Below, piece after piece: positions 42,166-51,761 of a DNA stretch of 56,743 bases. Both the position numbers and the translations under genes were made by a program. Under the pieces are notes generated by a model. That model was not told where the DNA came from. It worked only from the letters and a program-made list of their open reading frames with translations, and searched no databases. This stretch comes from Candidatus Methanoperedens sp. (GTDB lineage: Archaea; Halobacteriota; Methanosarcinia; Methanosarcinales; Methanoperedenaceae), in contig JAUSDC010000225.1 in assembly GCA_030650845.1 (NCBI GenBank), positions 1-56,743 of the forward strand, written 5' to 3'. Every line of letters starts with the position of its first letter. Position 1 is the stretch's first letter.

Positions 42166-42747
42166 TTATTTTAACCTTGCTCCAACCGCAATCCAGTCGA
42201 TGGCATTGAAGAACGCTTCGATATAATCCGCTTTCTTTAGCCCGTAATCCACCATGTAGGAATGTTCAAAGACATCCATAATAAGAAGTGGCGTCGCACC
42301 TGAGAGATGTCCCACATCGTGCTCGTTTATCCAGGTATTGAAGAGACGTCCTGACATTGTATCATGGTACAGCACGACCCATCCGATGCCGCGCATTGTC
42401 CCTGTGGCTTTGAAATCCTTCTCCCAGTTCTCATAAGAGCCAAAATCCGCAGTAATCTTCTTAGATAAATTATTGTTTTTATCGATCGGTTTACCGCCTT
42501 TGACAATATTCCCGAAATATAATTCGTGCAGCCTCATCCCGTTCCATTCCCAGCCAAACCTGCGCTTAAGTTCAGCGTATTCCGGAGTCGCTGCCTTTCC
42601 TTCCTTAAAAAGTGAGCTCAGCGCGTCGCTTACTTTGTTCGTGTTCGTTACATAGCCCTGGTAAAGTGTGAAGTGGTTCTTAAGCAGAGTGTCGCTCAGA
42701 CCTTTTGTGCCCAGGAGAGCGTCAAAATTTTTTTGTTCGTATGGCAT
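42166..42747 (-). CDS. sod: superoxide dismutase (Fe/Mn)
   Basis: This 193-aa enzyme removes superoxide and fits a strict anaerobe that meets oxygen. The metal ligands are His25 (LLKNHFTLY), His74 (MRLHELYFGN), Asp158 and His162 (MDVFEHSYMVDYG). The region near the second-sphere residue (NEHDVGHLSG) differs from typical Fe or Mn forms, so the metal cannot be assigned by eye. Transcribed alone. The ATG at 42747 is preceded by AGGGGTT, a weak site. Confidence 0.93.
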   Translation of the reverse strand: MPYEQKNFDALLGTKGLSDTLLKNHFTLYQGYVTNTNKVSDALSSLFKEGKAATPEYAELKRRFGWEWNGMRLHELYFGNIVKGGKPIDKNNNLSKKITADFGSYENWEKDFKATGTMRGIGWVVLYHDTMSGRLFNTWINEHDVGHLSGATPLLIMDVFEHSYMVDYGLKKADYIEAFFNAIDWIAVGARLK

Positions 42748-42819
42748 ATTTTAAAACCCCTATGATTAGATTAGTCACTAAGCATATTATACTTTATTCT
42801 CATTCTTGATCTTTTGGAA

Positions 42820-44889
42820 CTACTTGAATTTTCTTAATAACCTGTTGTAGAACTCATTCCCCTTCTCCTTCCTCGCCAGTCTCTCCACAATAAGCTCAGG
42901 TGTACTTCGCGCAAGATAATTATACCGTGGGTTCCTGTCCACGATAAGATTGAAATTCTCATCCAGTCCCTTTGCCTCGATGCCGTCAACCCGGATCTCA
43001 CGGTCAGTATTCTTAAGTATCGCCTCTGCAAGATGGCTCACGAAAACACCGATCCCCTTATTGTCGTCAAGCTCCTCAAGTATCCCTGAGACTATCTTTG
43101 CGGATGCGCCAGGCTCTGTTATGGATTCCATTTCGTCAGCAAGGACTATCTTGCTCTTTGTGTTCGAAACTGCAGAGAAATTCCTGATAGTGGTTTCAAA
43201 AGCCCCGGCGTCCATAGTACCTCTGGACTTCCCGAAATAATAAAATTCCTCTACCAAACCTATCTCACAATGCTCTGAAGGAACAGGAAAACCCATATGA
43301 GCCAGTATCACCGTCTGCGCCAGCAGTTCAAGAGTGGAAGTCTTCCCTCCCGAATTCACGCCGCTTAACAGGACAACCCGGGCGTCTTTGAGTTTATTTA
43401 TACTGCAATTAAAACTTGTCGCTCCAACAGTATAATTTATCGGCACCGCGGCTTCAATAAATAGATTTCTCCCCCCTGCGAAACCTATTCCGTTATTATT
43501 CTGGATCACTGGCATGCTCAGGTTAAACCTGCGGGAAAAACATGCTATTGCGTAACCAACATCAAAGTCAAGCACTTCACGAACGACAAGAGTTGCAGTC
43601 TCTTTCAGTTTTGAAAGCTCGCGCGCGCTGTTTCTTAAAATGACCATTTTTCTAGAATTAATATTTCGAAGCAGGTGGTTTTTCAGCTCATCCACTGCGC
43701 GCCTGTTAACCTTTACAGGATGCGATACCTCATCACTGAAGAAATTATGAACGAATTGTGACTCGGCAGGATTCAATCCAAGTTCAGCAGCAAGTGATCG
43801 AATGGCATTGCCTGTTACAGTATTATATTTCTCCCTTATCTCGTTTTCAAAAAGCCCTCTTGCGCTTCCATCCATTGCGGTCAGAAGGTCAAAACCTTTT
43901 ACAGTAACTGAGCTTTTTTCAATGAGAGAACCGAATTCCATGGCTGCATGGTTTTCTGCCACAGCGATAGCATCGTTCAAATGCTCATAGATCAGGCTGC
44001 AACGGTCTATCTCATTATCTATACCTTTCCTTAGATCTGCATCTTTTGAGAGCCTGGACATCTCTGAGGACAGGCGTTCGATCTCAAACTGCGTTATTTT
44101 ACTACAAAAATCAGGCGCTTGTTTTCTGATGATCCTGAAAACAGAAATAGCGCAGCTTATCGATTCAAGGTTTTTTACAAAGAAAGCCAGTTCTTTTTCA
44201 GGAGCCACCTGCCACATCTGTGCTTTCCCTATATCCACGACTTCAACATCTATATCCTCAGGGAAATCCATGCCGGCAAGACCACTGCCTATGAAAACAT
44301 AAGAATACCCGCGTGCAGTATCCACAGCTTCTCTTGCATCTGAAACCAGATGGACACTGATGGGAAAATTCCTGGCAGCTTCGAACTCCTGCGGCGTTGT
44401 CGCGATCATGACCCTGTCCCTTATCACAGGGATGTTGATCTCTGTTTTTACAGGTCTTACTTTCGATAAAAGGCCGGAAAGTTCATCTTCGTCCAGCTTG
44501 CCTGCAGTATCAATAATGGTTTCAAGCTCTTTTTGGAGTTTGAGTATACTATCTTTTTTTCCTGAGGGGTATGGAATGTATAACTGTAATTTACTCCTGG
44601 CATGATCTGTGTGCGCACAGTCGGATATCAGTGTCATGATCTTTTTATATATTTCCTGGATTTCCCCGGTCTTTAGAAAATCCCTGATGTTAAAGCCTTC
44701 ATTTGCAGCAACAGCTTCCAGTACAAGAGATATCGCGGATTTTTCTGTCATCCCTTCTATTTCTGCTATGCCTGCGATGTCTCCCTTTAAAATCGTCTCA
44801 ATCGCATTATTTTCCGAGCCGAAATGTTCAATTAACCGGCTTGCAGTTTTTTCTCCGATCCTGGGTATTTCCTTTAAGCTCTTTATCAT
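42820..44889 (-). CDS. MutS2-like ATPase without Smr domain
   Basis: This 689-aa protein starts with a helix-hairpin-helix pair (IPRIGEKTASRLIEHFG and IAEIEGMTEKSAISLV, 8-57), followed by a long helical lever region and a MutS-type ATPase. Walker A is SGVNSGGKTS (509-518), Walker B is KIVLADEME (about 580-588), and FVSHLAEAIL (H-loop) follows. It ends without the Smr nuclease domain found in bacterial MutS2. The archaeal version may act on branched DNA or recombination rather than mismatch repair. Family is clear; function not. Confidence 0.85.
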   Translation of the reverse strand: MIKSLKEIPRIGEKTASRLIEHFGSENNAIETILKGDIAGIAEIEGMTEKSAISLVLEAVAANEGFNIRDFLKTGEIQEIYKKIMTLISDCAHTDHARSKLQLYIPYPSGKKDSILKLQKELETIIDTAGKLDEDELSGLLSKVRPVKTEINIPVIRDRVMIATTPQEFEAARNFPISVHLVSDAREAVDTARGYSYVFIGSGLAGMDFPEDIDVEVVDIGKAQMWQVAPEKELAFFVKNLESISCAISVFRIIRKQAPDFCSKITQFEIERLSSEMSRLSKDADLRKGIDNEIDRCSLIYEHLNDAIAVAENHAAMEFGSLIEKSSVTVKGFDLLTAMDGSARGLFENEIREKYNTVTGNAIRSLAAELGLNPAESQFVHNFFSDEVSHPVKVNRRAVDELKNHLLRNINSRKMVILRNSARELSKLKETATLVVREVLDFDVGYAIACFSRRFNLSMPVIQNNNGIGFAGGRNLFIEAAVPINYTVGATSFNCSINKLKDARVVLLSGVNSGGKTSTLELLAQTVILAHMGFPVPSEHCEIGLVEEFYYFGKSRGTMDAGAFETTIRNFSAVSNTKSKIVLADEMESITEPGASAKIVSGILEELDDNKGIGVFVSHLAEAILKNTDREIRVDGIEAKGLDENFNLIVDRNPRYNYLARSTPELIVERLARKEKGNEFYNRLLRKFK

Positions 44890-44972
44890 TAAAACCTTTT
44901 TAAGTTCCTGAATGTCATACTCAAAGGACTTGTGATTTTAAAAATATTCGTATTAATAAAATAGGATATCAG

Positions 44973-45020
44973 ACGGATTTTCATGGATCCGTGCGTATCC
45001 ATGTCATCTGTGAAATCCGT
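44973..45020. repeat. ATCCGTG-type periodic hairpin element
   Basis: ATCCGTG-like words begin at 44987, 44997, 45006 and 45015 (spacings 10, 9, 9). Two inversions fall inside: CATGGAT (44982-44988) with ATCCATG (44997-45003), and ACGGATTT (44973-44980) with AAATCCGT (45013-45020). It lies about 97 bases from the tRNA-Asp gene. The rest of 44890-45116 shows nothing I can support. Confidence 0.55.
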
Positions 45021-45116
45021 GTTCTATCGTCGGTTTTTCTCTTCGATGACTAATGAATCGGGCTCCGACATATCAGCTTATCAAAATATATCTATCAAGG
45101 ATATTTTAGATTGGTA

Positions 45117-45189
45117 CGTCCGGACCGGGATTTGAACCCGGGTCGGGGGCTCGACAGGCCCTCATGATAGGCCGCTACACTATCCGGAC
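45117..45189 (-). tRNA. tRNA-Asp (anticodon GTC)
   Basis: On the minus strand: acceptor GTCCGGA/TCCGGAC with discriminator G, D-arm GTGTAGCGGCCTATCAT, anticodon loop CTGTCGA giving GUC, T-arm CCGGG-TTCAAAT-CCCGG. The first anticodon stem pair (27-43) appears to be an A-C mismatch. Confidence 0.9.
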
Positions 45190-45285
45190 ATTTACGGGAT
45201 TCGCCATTATGGTTTTGTTGCATTTAAGCCTTTTGTTGCTATCCTGTTTTCCTAGGTCATGAAGAGATCAAAAATCATTGATACA

Positions 45286-45696
45286 TCATGTCATATAATA
45301 TAAGGCATACAGCGCTATACCCAGAAGCAGTGCGATCGTCCATGCAAGAAAAACCAATCTCATCGGGATCAAAGTCTTATTAATAAACCTGTTTAACGCA
45401 AACGCAAGGCCGCCAGATAACGCAAGAAGTCCTGCTACGGCATGTGCGATCACAAGAAGACTGTCCGGTGAAGTAATATGTAAAATGATCGGGCGTAAAT
45501 TACTCACAAAGCGATAGCTCATCCAAAAAAAAGCAAGGATACCAAAAATTACCGCAATATCAGCTTTTTTAAAATGTTTTAAAAATTCCTTCTTTTTTGC
45601 ATGCATTACAGCAAGAAAAAGGATAAAAAACACAGCTATCTGAAGCATCAATGTTAAATTCGCTAAAAAACTGGCAGATGTGACTGGAAAACTCAT
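45286..45696 (-). CDS. four-span membrane protein, DUF420-like
   Basis: This 136-aa protein has four membrane spans (about 15-32, 46-64, 80-101, 113-133). AHAVAGLLALSGGLAFAL has the his/gly-rich look of small heme-associated or DUF420-type proteins, but that is uncertain. The ribosome-binding site AAGGAG is good. No neighbours suggest a role. Confidence 0.6.
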   Translation of the reverse strand: MSFPVTSASFLANLTLMLQIAVFFILFLAVMHAKKKEFLKHFKKADIAVIFGILAFFWMSYRFVSNLRPIILHITSPDSLLVIAHAVAGLLALSGGLAFALNRFINKTLIPMRLVFLAWTIALLLGIALYALYYMT

Positions 45697-45798
45697 AAAG
45701 GATTATCTCCTTTATGTAAATTGTAATGTTATGATAAATAGTTAGTGCGCCCACAACGATAATCTTATTAGGGATACATACCATCAATCAGCGTCTTA

Positions 45799-45872
45799 GG
45801 GCTCGTGGTCTAGTCGGCTATGACGTCGCTCTCACACAGCGGAGATCCTGAGTTCGAGTCTCAGCGGGCCCA
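45799..45872 (+). tRNA. tRNA-Val (anticodon CAC)
   Basis: Acceptor GGGCTCG/CGGGCCC (with a T-G pair), discriminator A, anticodon loop CTCACAC giving CAC, T-arm CTGAG-TTCGAGT-CTCAG. CCA is not encoded. Confidence 0.93.
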
Positions 45873-45954
45873 TGAATTATCTATTTAAATATATTCAGAT
45901 TCTATTTTAATCCCTGGATAGACTTATCTATATGTAGCATGTTTTATTTAACAA

Positions 45955-46623
45955 ATGGCGATCGAGATCGATTCATTGTTCATATTAATAGGAAAGACAG
46001 TAATATATGGAGCTATAGCTCTTCTGATCCTTGCAGTCCTGGGTTCTGTTCTAATAGCGTATTCCTTCAAGACAGAGAGGTTCATCTTCCCCAATTTCAT
46101 GTTGTTTTCAATTAAAGTCCTTGAAACTATTGTCAAGGCTATTTTCCGGCTTGTTGGAGTGGATGACAGCATTGTGGATGATGTGGGAATAACTCTTAAG
46201 AACAAGATCTCCTTAAGAAAATTCAGGGAAACCCCGGTCAATAAACGGTTGATCTTCTTACCCCAATGCCTGAGAGCCGTGGACTGTCCCTCAAAATTGA
46301 GTCCTGATGGAATGAAATGCATTAACTGTGGGCACTGTGAGGTCGGCAATGCAATAAAAAGCGCAGAAAGTATCGGGTATAAAGTATTCATAGTCCCTGG
46401 CTCAAGTTTTATTAAACGGCTTGTCAGAAAACATAAACCCAATGCCATACTCGGTGTTGGCTGCATTACTGAAATTAAAGCCGGGCTTGAGATGTGCGAG
46501 AAGTTAAACCTTTTTGGCGTAGGACTCGTGCTGGATAGGGCAGGATGTGTTTCAACTGTCCTTAACTGGGATAATTTCTATGAATTCATAGAAATTGATG
46601 ATCCAAATCCGAACTATTTATAA
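45955..46623 (+). CDS. DUF116 membrane protein
   Basis: This 222-aa protein begins with one long membrane helix (about 10-35). A DUF116 domain follows with many cysteines: Cys105 and Cys111 (LPQCLRAVDCPSKL), Cys122/Cys125/Cys128 (KCINCGHC) and Cys170 (GVGCITEIKAGLEMCEK). These probably hold an Fe-S cluster or metal. Function unknown; DUF116 proteins are seen in anaerobes. It lies upstream of mfnA with a 23-base gap, so may be co-transcribed with it. Confidence 0.82.
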   Translation: MAIEIDSLFILIGKTVIYGAIALLILAVLGSVLIAYSFKTERFIFPNFMLFSIKVLETIVKAIFRLVGVDDSIVDDVGITLKNKISLRKFRETPVNKRLIFLPQCLRAVDCPSKLSPDGMKCINCGHCEVGNAIKSAESIGYKVFIVPGSSFIKRLVRKHKPNAILGVGCITEIKAGLEMCEKLNLFGVGLVLDRAGCVSTVLNWDNFYEFIEIDDPNPNYL

Positions 46624-46646
46624 ACGTGTATTATTGTGATTAGCTC

Positions 46647-47774
46647 ATGAACCAGAAAGGGCTCTCAGAGAAAGATGTGATGTCCATGCTGGATAAAACA
46701 CGGTCAAAAGATACATCTTATGATAAAGTGCTCAGCGCCATGTGCACTAGACCACACCCCATTGCGGTAAAAGCCCACATGCAGTTCATAGAATCAAATC
46801 TCGGGGATTTCGGTCTTTTTCAAGGAACGAAAGAACTTGAAGAGAAAGTCATAACCCTCATGGGCGGATTGCTGGGAGACCCGAACGCCTGTGGTTATAT
46901 CACGACCGGAGGAACGGAATCCAATATCCAGGCGTTGCGAACAGCCCGAAATCTCTCGAAAAAAAAACACCCGAATGTGATTGTCCCTTCATCTGCTCAT
47001 TTTTCATTTGATAAGGTCGCTGACATTCTGGGAATAGAGGTCAGAAAGGCATATCTAGATAGTGAATTCAAGGTAGATCTCGGATCTGTTGAAAGCCTTA
47101 TAGATGATAATACCTCAGCTATTGTGGGTATCGCAGGTTCCACAGAGTTCGGGCAGATAGACCCGATAAATGAGCTTGCGGAACTTGCAGGATCTCACGA
47201 CATTTTCCTGCACATTGATGCTGCTTTTGGCGGATTTGTAATACCTTTTCTTGATAAAAAATATGATTTTGATTTTTCTGTCAGCGGAGTTTCCTCGATA
47301 ACATCTGATCCTCATAAGATGGGTCTTTCGACCATACCTGCAGGCGGGCTGTTATTCAAAGATGTAGCCTGTCTTCTTCCCCTGGAGATCGATACGCCGT
47401 ATCTCACTATCAGGAAGCAGCATTCTCTCACCGGAACAAGAAGCGGCGCATCTGTTGCGGCAACATATGCTGTAATGACGCACCTTGGAAAAGAAGGCTA
47501 CAAAAAGATAGTGGATAAATGCATGAAAATGACACGCAGACTTGTGGATGAAGTTCAGGAGTTCGGGATTACACCGCTCATTGACCCTGTGATGAATATC
47601 GTTGCTCTTGATGTACCGGATATTGATAATGTAAGAAAACGACTTCGTTCAAGGGGCTGGTTCACCTCGATAACCCGCTCGCCAAGGGCTATGAGGCTTG
47701 TGATAATGCCGCATCTTACTGAAGAGGCACTTTCATTGTTCATTTCAGATCTGAAAGATTGTCTCAGGGATTGA
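46647..47774 (+). CDS. mfnA: L-tyrosine decarboxylase MfnA
   Basis: This PLP enzyme of 375 aa makes tyramine from tyrosine for methanofuran synthesis, and in some archaea decarboxylates aspartate for coenzyme A. It has the group II decarboxylase features GGTESNIQALRTAR (88-101), SAHFSFDKVADILG (His118), HIDAAFGGF (Asp191), and the PLP lysine Lys224 in SDPHKMGLST. The C-terminus (FTSITRSPRAMRLVIMPHLTEEAL) is family typical. Context: DUF116 gene before and an amino acid permease after, all rightward. Confidence 0.9.
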   Translation: MNQKGLSEKDVMSMLDKTRSKDTSYDKVLSAMCTRPHPIAVKAHMQFIESNLGDFGLFQGTKELEEKVITLMGGLLGDPNACGYITTGGTESNIQALRTARNLSKKKHPNVIVPSSAHFSFDKVADILGIEVRKAYLDSEFKVDLGSVESLIDDNTSAIVGIAGSTEFGQIDPINELAELAGSHDIFLHIDAAFGGFVIPFLDKKYDFDFSVSGVSSITSDPHKMGLSTIPAGGLLFKDVACLLPLEIDTPYLTIRKQHSLTGTRSGASVAATYAVMTHLGKEGYKKIVDKCMKMTRRLVDEVQEFGITPLIDPVMNIVALDVPDIDNVRKRLRSRGWFTSITRSPRAMRLVIMPHLTEEALSLFISDLKDCLRD

Positions 47775-47826
47775 TATCACAACGCCTCAGTATTCAGTAA
47801 TATACTAATCACAATAACAATATTAT

Positions 47827-48993
47827 ATGTTAGTGGTCACTGAAAAAAGATATAGAAAGTCACTTGGCACGTTCGAACTTGTAAGCCTTGGCGTTGGGGG
47901 CACCATTGGCTCTGGCATATTCGTTGTTCCTGGCATTGCAGCAGGAATTGCAGGCCCAAGCTCACTTCTTGCATGGCTTATTGTGGCAATTTCCGCTTCT
48001 TGCGTCATGTTATCATTCGCGTGGTCATCATCCAGGTATCCTTCTACTGGTGCTTTTTATTCAATAATTGCAAAAGGATTCAATAAAAAAATATCCTCTG
48101 CTGTCGTTATCCTGTATATGGTCTCCTCTGTATTCGGGAATGCCACGATAGCCGCCGGAATAGGACAGTATATCTCGTTTTTTGGTATCAAGAATGTTAT
48201 TCCCATTGAGGTGCTGATAATTTTCGGATTCTGCGCGCTCAATGTGAGAGGAGTTTCCCTTTCAGGTACAACAGAAAATATCCTGACTACCCTGAAGACA
48301 GTCCCTCTCATAATTCTTGCAATCCTTTTGATACCATTTATTCATCTCAGCAACTTTACACCCTTCTATCCTTCAGGAAATATGGATTTCCTGAAAGCTA
48401 TAATTATTATCTACTGGACTTTTACTGGATTTGAGATATGTGCCATACCTGCTGATGAGACCAAAGGGAAAGATATCATATTCAGGTCACTGATATTCGT
48501 TATGGTAATCGTGATCTCTGTATATGCACTGTTAAACATTTCCCTGATAGGTAGCGTTGGAAGCGTGGCTCTTGCCCTGTCCCCTGCGCCTGTTGCGACT
48601 GCTTCCGGGCTTGTGTTCGCTGAATCTGAAAAGCTTATTGCAGTAATTGGAATCATAGCGATGCTGTCTGCATTGAACGCATACATGCTGGGGACTTCAA
48701 GGGTTATCCAGAACATTTCAGGTGAGTTGAAAGTGCCCTTGTTCAGGAACATCAGTACGCAAGGAACCCCGGTCTCTGCAACGATACTTACTGCCATTTT
48801 AAGTTCGATACTTCTTTTATTCTCGAACCACTTTAATGAGCTAGCCAGCATCTCCGTAATTACGACGCTGCTGCCATACCTGTTTATTTGCATGGCAACA
48901 TACAAAATCTTTGAAGCACGCAAGATCAGGCTGGTGGCATGCGCCGGAGCGCTTACGACAGCTGCGATACTGGTGATATCGTTCATGCCCTGA
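47827..48993 (+). CDS. APC-superfamily amino acid permease
   Basis: This 388-aa protein has about 11-12 membrane spans. The first (SLGVGGTIGSGIFVVPGIAAG) carries the conserved GxIGxGIF motif of amino acid/polyamine/organocation transporters; FTGFEICAIPADETKG is the loop around span 6. The substrate is not predictable; it lies next to a tyrosine decarboxylase, so tyrosine or tyramine is a guess. It is followed by trpS. Confidence 0.87.
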   Translation: MLVVTEKRYRKSLGTFELVSLGVGGTIGSGIFVVPGIAAGIAGPSSLLAWLIVAISASCVMLSFAWSSSRYPSTGAFYSIIAKGFNKKISSAVVILYMVSSVFGNATIAAGIGQYISFFGIKNVIPIEVLIIFGFCALNVRGVSLSGTTENILTTLKTVPLIILAILLIPFIHLSNFTPFYPSGNMDFLKAIIIIYWTFTGFEICAIPADETKGKDIIFRSLIFVMVIVISVYALLNISLIGSVGSVALALSPAPVATASGLVFAESEKLIAVIGIIAMLSALNAYMLGTSRVIQNISGELKVPLFRNISTQGTPVSATILTAILSSILLLFSNHFNELASISVITTLLPYLFICMATYKIFEARKIRLVACAGALTTAAILVISFMP

Positions 48994-49046
48994 ACATTAC
49001 AACAAGCTTTACATATCTATAGGAGATTTTAGTACCAGAAAACACC

Positions 49047-50339
49047 ATGACCACACTCGACCCCTGGGGCGCAGTTAAAATAGACAATTACTCAAAACTG
49101 TTCGATGAGTTCGGGATATCGAAGTTCGATGAGCTTCTCAGTAAAATAAAAAACCCGCACAGGTACATGCGAAGGCATATCATTTTCGGACACAGAAGCT
49201 ATGATTCCGTGCTTGAAGCCATGCTTTCCGGAAAGCCTTTTGCAGCCATGAGCGGCTTCATGCCTTCTGGCAGGGCGCACCTGGGGCACAAGATGGTGAT
49301 GGAAGAGATAATATGGCACCAGCAGCAGGGAGGAGAGGCATTCCTTGCCATAGCCGACATGGAGGCGCATGCTGTCAGGGGTAAGACCTGGAAGGAATGC
49401 AGGGAATACGGCATCAATGAGTACATCCTCAGCGCCATCGCATTCGGGCTCGAACCGGGGGCGCACATCTATTTTCAGTCAGGATTGGAGTCGGTGAAAT
49501 CACTGGCTTTTGAGCTTGGCATTAAGGCGAACTTCTCAGAACTATCAGCTATATACGGTTTCAACGGGGAGACAAACATTGCTCACATGGTCAGCGCGCT
49601 TACCCAGAGCGCGGATATACTGAATCCACAGTCAAAGGAATTCGGAGGTCCAAAACCAGTTGTGATCCCGGTGGGCGCAGACCAGGATCCGCACATCAGG
49701 CTGACAAGGGGTCTTGCATACAAAGTAAATATGTTCGTCGTGGAAGAACGGCAGGATAACGGGAGATCGTATATAAGTGTGCGCGGGAAAGCTGCCCCGA
49801 AAGAAGCGCTAAGAGAGATCGCAAAGTGCACAGGGGGAAAACTTCATGAGGAACATGTCGATATTTTCAAATACAGTTTAGAAGAAGTAGGATCTACGGT
49901 ATGTGAGGTTGAATTAAAATACGGTGGTTATGCTTTCATGCCACCAGCATCCACTTACCACAAGTTCATGACAGGCTTACAGGGCGGCAAAATGTCAAGC
50001 AGCGTCCCTGAGAGCTACATAGCACTCACTGACAGGCCTGAGGAGGGTGCAAAGAAGGTGATGCGCGCAAAAACCGGCGGCAGGGTCACAGTTGAAGAGC
50101 AGAAAAAATTTGGAGGAGAGCCGGATAAGTGCACTGTGTACGAATTATTGCTTTACCATCTTGTTGAGGATGATAGTGAACTTCTTGAAGTCTATAAAGA
50201 CTGTGTGGGAGGGACGCGCACCTGCGGAAACTGCAAGAAATATACAGCAGAGCTTATGAGTGGATTCCTGAAAGAACACCAGGAAAAGAGGGAGATGGCT
50301 AAGGGAAGACTTGGAGAGTTCGGGCTACCAAAATTATAA
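49047..50339 (+). CDS. trpS: tryptophanyl-tRNA synthetase
   Basis: This 430-aa class I enzyme is of the archaeal/eukaryotic kind. HIGH-like [12 protein letters not shown] (73-84) and KMSSS ([12 protein letters not shown]) are present, and [10 protein letters not shown] and [10 protein letters not shown] agree with TrpRS. Starts at ATG 49047, preceded by weak ribosome-binding sequence. It follows the permease by about 50 bases. The small ORF downstream starts 47 bases on. Confidence 0.95.
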   Translation: MTTLDPWGAVKIDNYSKLFDEFGISKFDELLSKIKNPHRYMRRHIIFGHRSYDSVLEAMLSGKPFAAMSGFMPSGRAHLGHKMVMEEIIWHQQQGGEAFLAIADMEAHAVRGKTWKECREYGINEYILSAIAFGLEPGAHIYFQSGLESVKSLAFELGIKANFSELSAIYGFNGETNIAHMVSALTQSADILNPQSKEFGGPKPVVIPVGADQDPHIRLTRGLAYKVNMFVVEERQDNGRSYISVRGKAAPKEALREIAKCTGGKLHEEHVDIFKYSLEEVGSTVCEVELKYGGYAFMPPASTYHKFMTGLQGGKMSSSVPESYIALTDRPEEGAKKVMRAKTGGRVTVEEQKKFGGEPDKCTVYELLLYHLVEDDSELLEVYKDCVGGTRTCGNCKKYTAELMSGFLKEHQEKREMAKGRLGEFGLPKL

Positions 50340-50386
50340 GAACTCAGGCAGCAGAATAACTATTGGATGCATACATCGGAGGAATA

Positions 50387-50629
50387 ATGGTAAGATTAGA
50401 AAGACAGGGAGATTCTTACGTCCTTGTCACAGGCTCGTCGCAAAAACAGGACATCAGCGTCCTTATAAACGCCCTGTCCGAACTCCAGAACCCATCTCCT
50501 GATAGTTCAAAGATCAAGGAAGGGCTTGCATATCTTGACAACTGCGGCGGAGCTGATTTCAGAAAAGAGATAAGGACAGTACTCCAGAAAGCAGCAGATA
50601 TTAAAAGCATGACCATCATCGATTTATAA
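50387..50629 (+). CDS. 80-aa protein, unknown
   Basis: A strong ribosome-binding site (GGAGG, 7 bases before the ATG at 50387) supports this start. The protein begins MVRLERQGDSYVLVTGSSQK and has no recognised domain; it is mixed alpha/beta with a single cysteine. It stands directly before another unknown gene in the same direction (21 bases), so these two are a conserved-looking pair candidate. Confidence 0.6.
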   Translation: MVRLERQGDSYVLVTGSSQKQDISVLINALSELQNPSPDSSKIKEGLAYLDNCGGADFRKEIRTVLQKAADIKSMTIIDL

Positions 50630-50650
50630 ATGTAGAACAACATCTTATCG

Positions 50651-51739
50651 ATGACAGACCTATTCCTGATACCCATAATTAGTGTATTCGATGTCCATGA
50701 TGTTGCGGTAAGGGACTGGCTCATTAAACTTGATGACAAAACACTGAAGAGCCACCTTGAGTCCCCATACGGGCTTGAAAGATACTTTTCCCAGAGCGCC
50801 CGCCATGCGATGAAGGGCGTTGAGGAAGTCCATAACGAGGTACTGCGCCTGATTGATACCATTGACCCGCAGGCAGTCTTCTTTGATATATCCGTGGACT
50901 TAGTCGGGCTTGAGAACAGGTACAATAAAAGGCTGCTGTCGCCCTCTGAGTTCTGGAAAGAGTATTATCAGGCAGGAGCCTGCATTGAGGATGCTTCAAG
51001 ATCAGTTTATTGCATTTATATACTGGGTATTATAGACCGGCTGATAAGACTCATAGAAAATAAAGAGCATCTACCTTTAAACGTTGTCTTTTATGGACTT
51101 TCCATGAAAACAAGGGAAGAACTTATCCCGGTATATGAAAACGCTTTTGACACAGACAGCGAATTCGTACTGCAGATGGCAAAGGAACTCAATGAGATCA
51201 TGAACCTTCGCGAGTCTCCAGAACACATGTGGTACAGCACAATGGCAGCAAGACAGACCGCAATCTCATACGAAGAGACTGAAAAATTCTATACTGAACT
51301 TCTTTACCGCATAAGAAGGCTTCTAAAATACAGAGCCAGGGAGCATTTTGTCAGGAGTTTGAAAGATAATGCCCTTCTTTTCCTGAATGCATACGAGAAA
51401 TTCCTTGACCATAAGATCATGGAAGAAGAGATCAAAACCTCAAATATCCTTGAAGGATTGAACGTCCTTACTGAGCAATCTGAACTCAGGACTGTCGTTA
51501 TTTTTTGCACTCCAATGAACTATTTCAGCCTTTTAAAATCCCTTCAAAAAGAAAAACGATTATATGAGATGGGGATAACCCTGGGCGATATCGAAATCAA
51601 TAGGCTGGTTGGGAAAATGAAGCCATTCATACAGAAAAGCAGGATAATGCAAAGCAATTATGAGATCGCATTAGATATTATCGGGAGCATTAGACCGCCG
51701 AGATTTGATGTTCCAGATGCAATAATTATGCCATTTTGA
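50651..51739 (+). CDS. 362-aa protein, unknown
   Basis: Mostly helical by sequence (charged amphipathic segments, e.g. ETEKFYTELLYRIRRLLKYR and HKIMEEEIKTSNILEGL), no membrane span, no signal peptide, no cysteine cluster. Hydrophobic stretches near the start (LFLIPIISVFDVHDVAV) and end (VPDAIIMPF) look like a buried beta core. I do not recognise a family. The TGA lies 22 bases from the convergent DUF4010 gene. Confidence 0.6.
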   Translation: MTDLFLIPIISVFDVHDVAVRDWLIKLDDKTLKSHLESPYGLERYFSQSARHAMKGVEEVHNEVLRLIDTIDPQAVFFDISVDLVGLENRYNKRLLSPSEFWKEYYQAGACIEDASRSVYCIYILGIIDRLIRLIENKEHLPLNVVFYGLSMKTREELIPVYENAFDTDSEFVLQMAKELNEIMNLRESPEHMWYSTMAARQTAISYEETEKFYTELLYRIRRLLKYRAREHFVRSLKDNALLFLNAYEKFLDHKIMEEEIKTSNILEGLNVLTEQSELRTVVIFCTPMNYFSLLKSLQKEKRLYEMGITLGDIEINRLVGKMKPFIQKSRIMQSNYEIALDIIGSIRPPRFDVPDAIIMPF

Positions 51740-51761
51740 TTTATCCCCTGTTGATCTGTTT

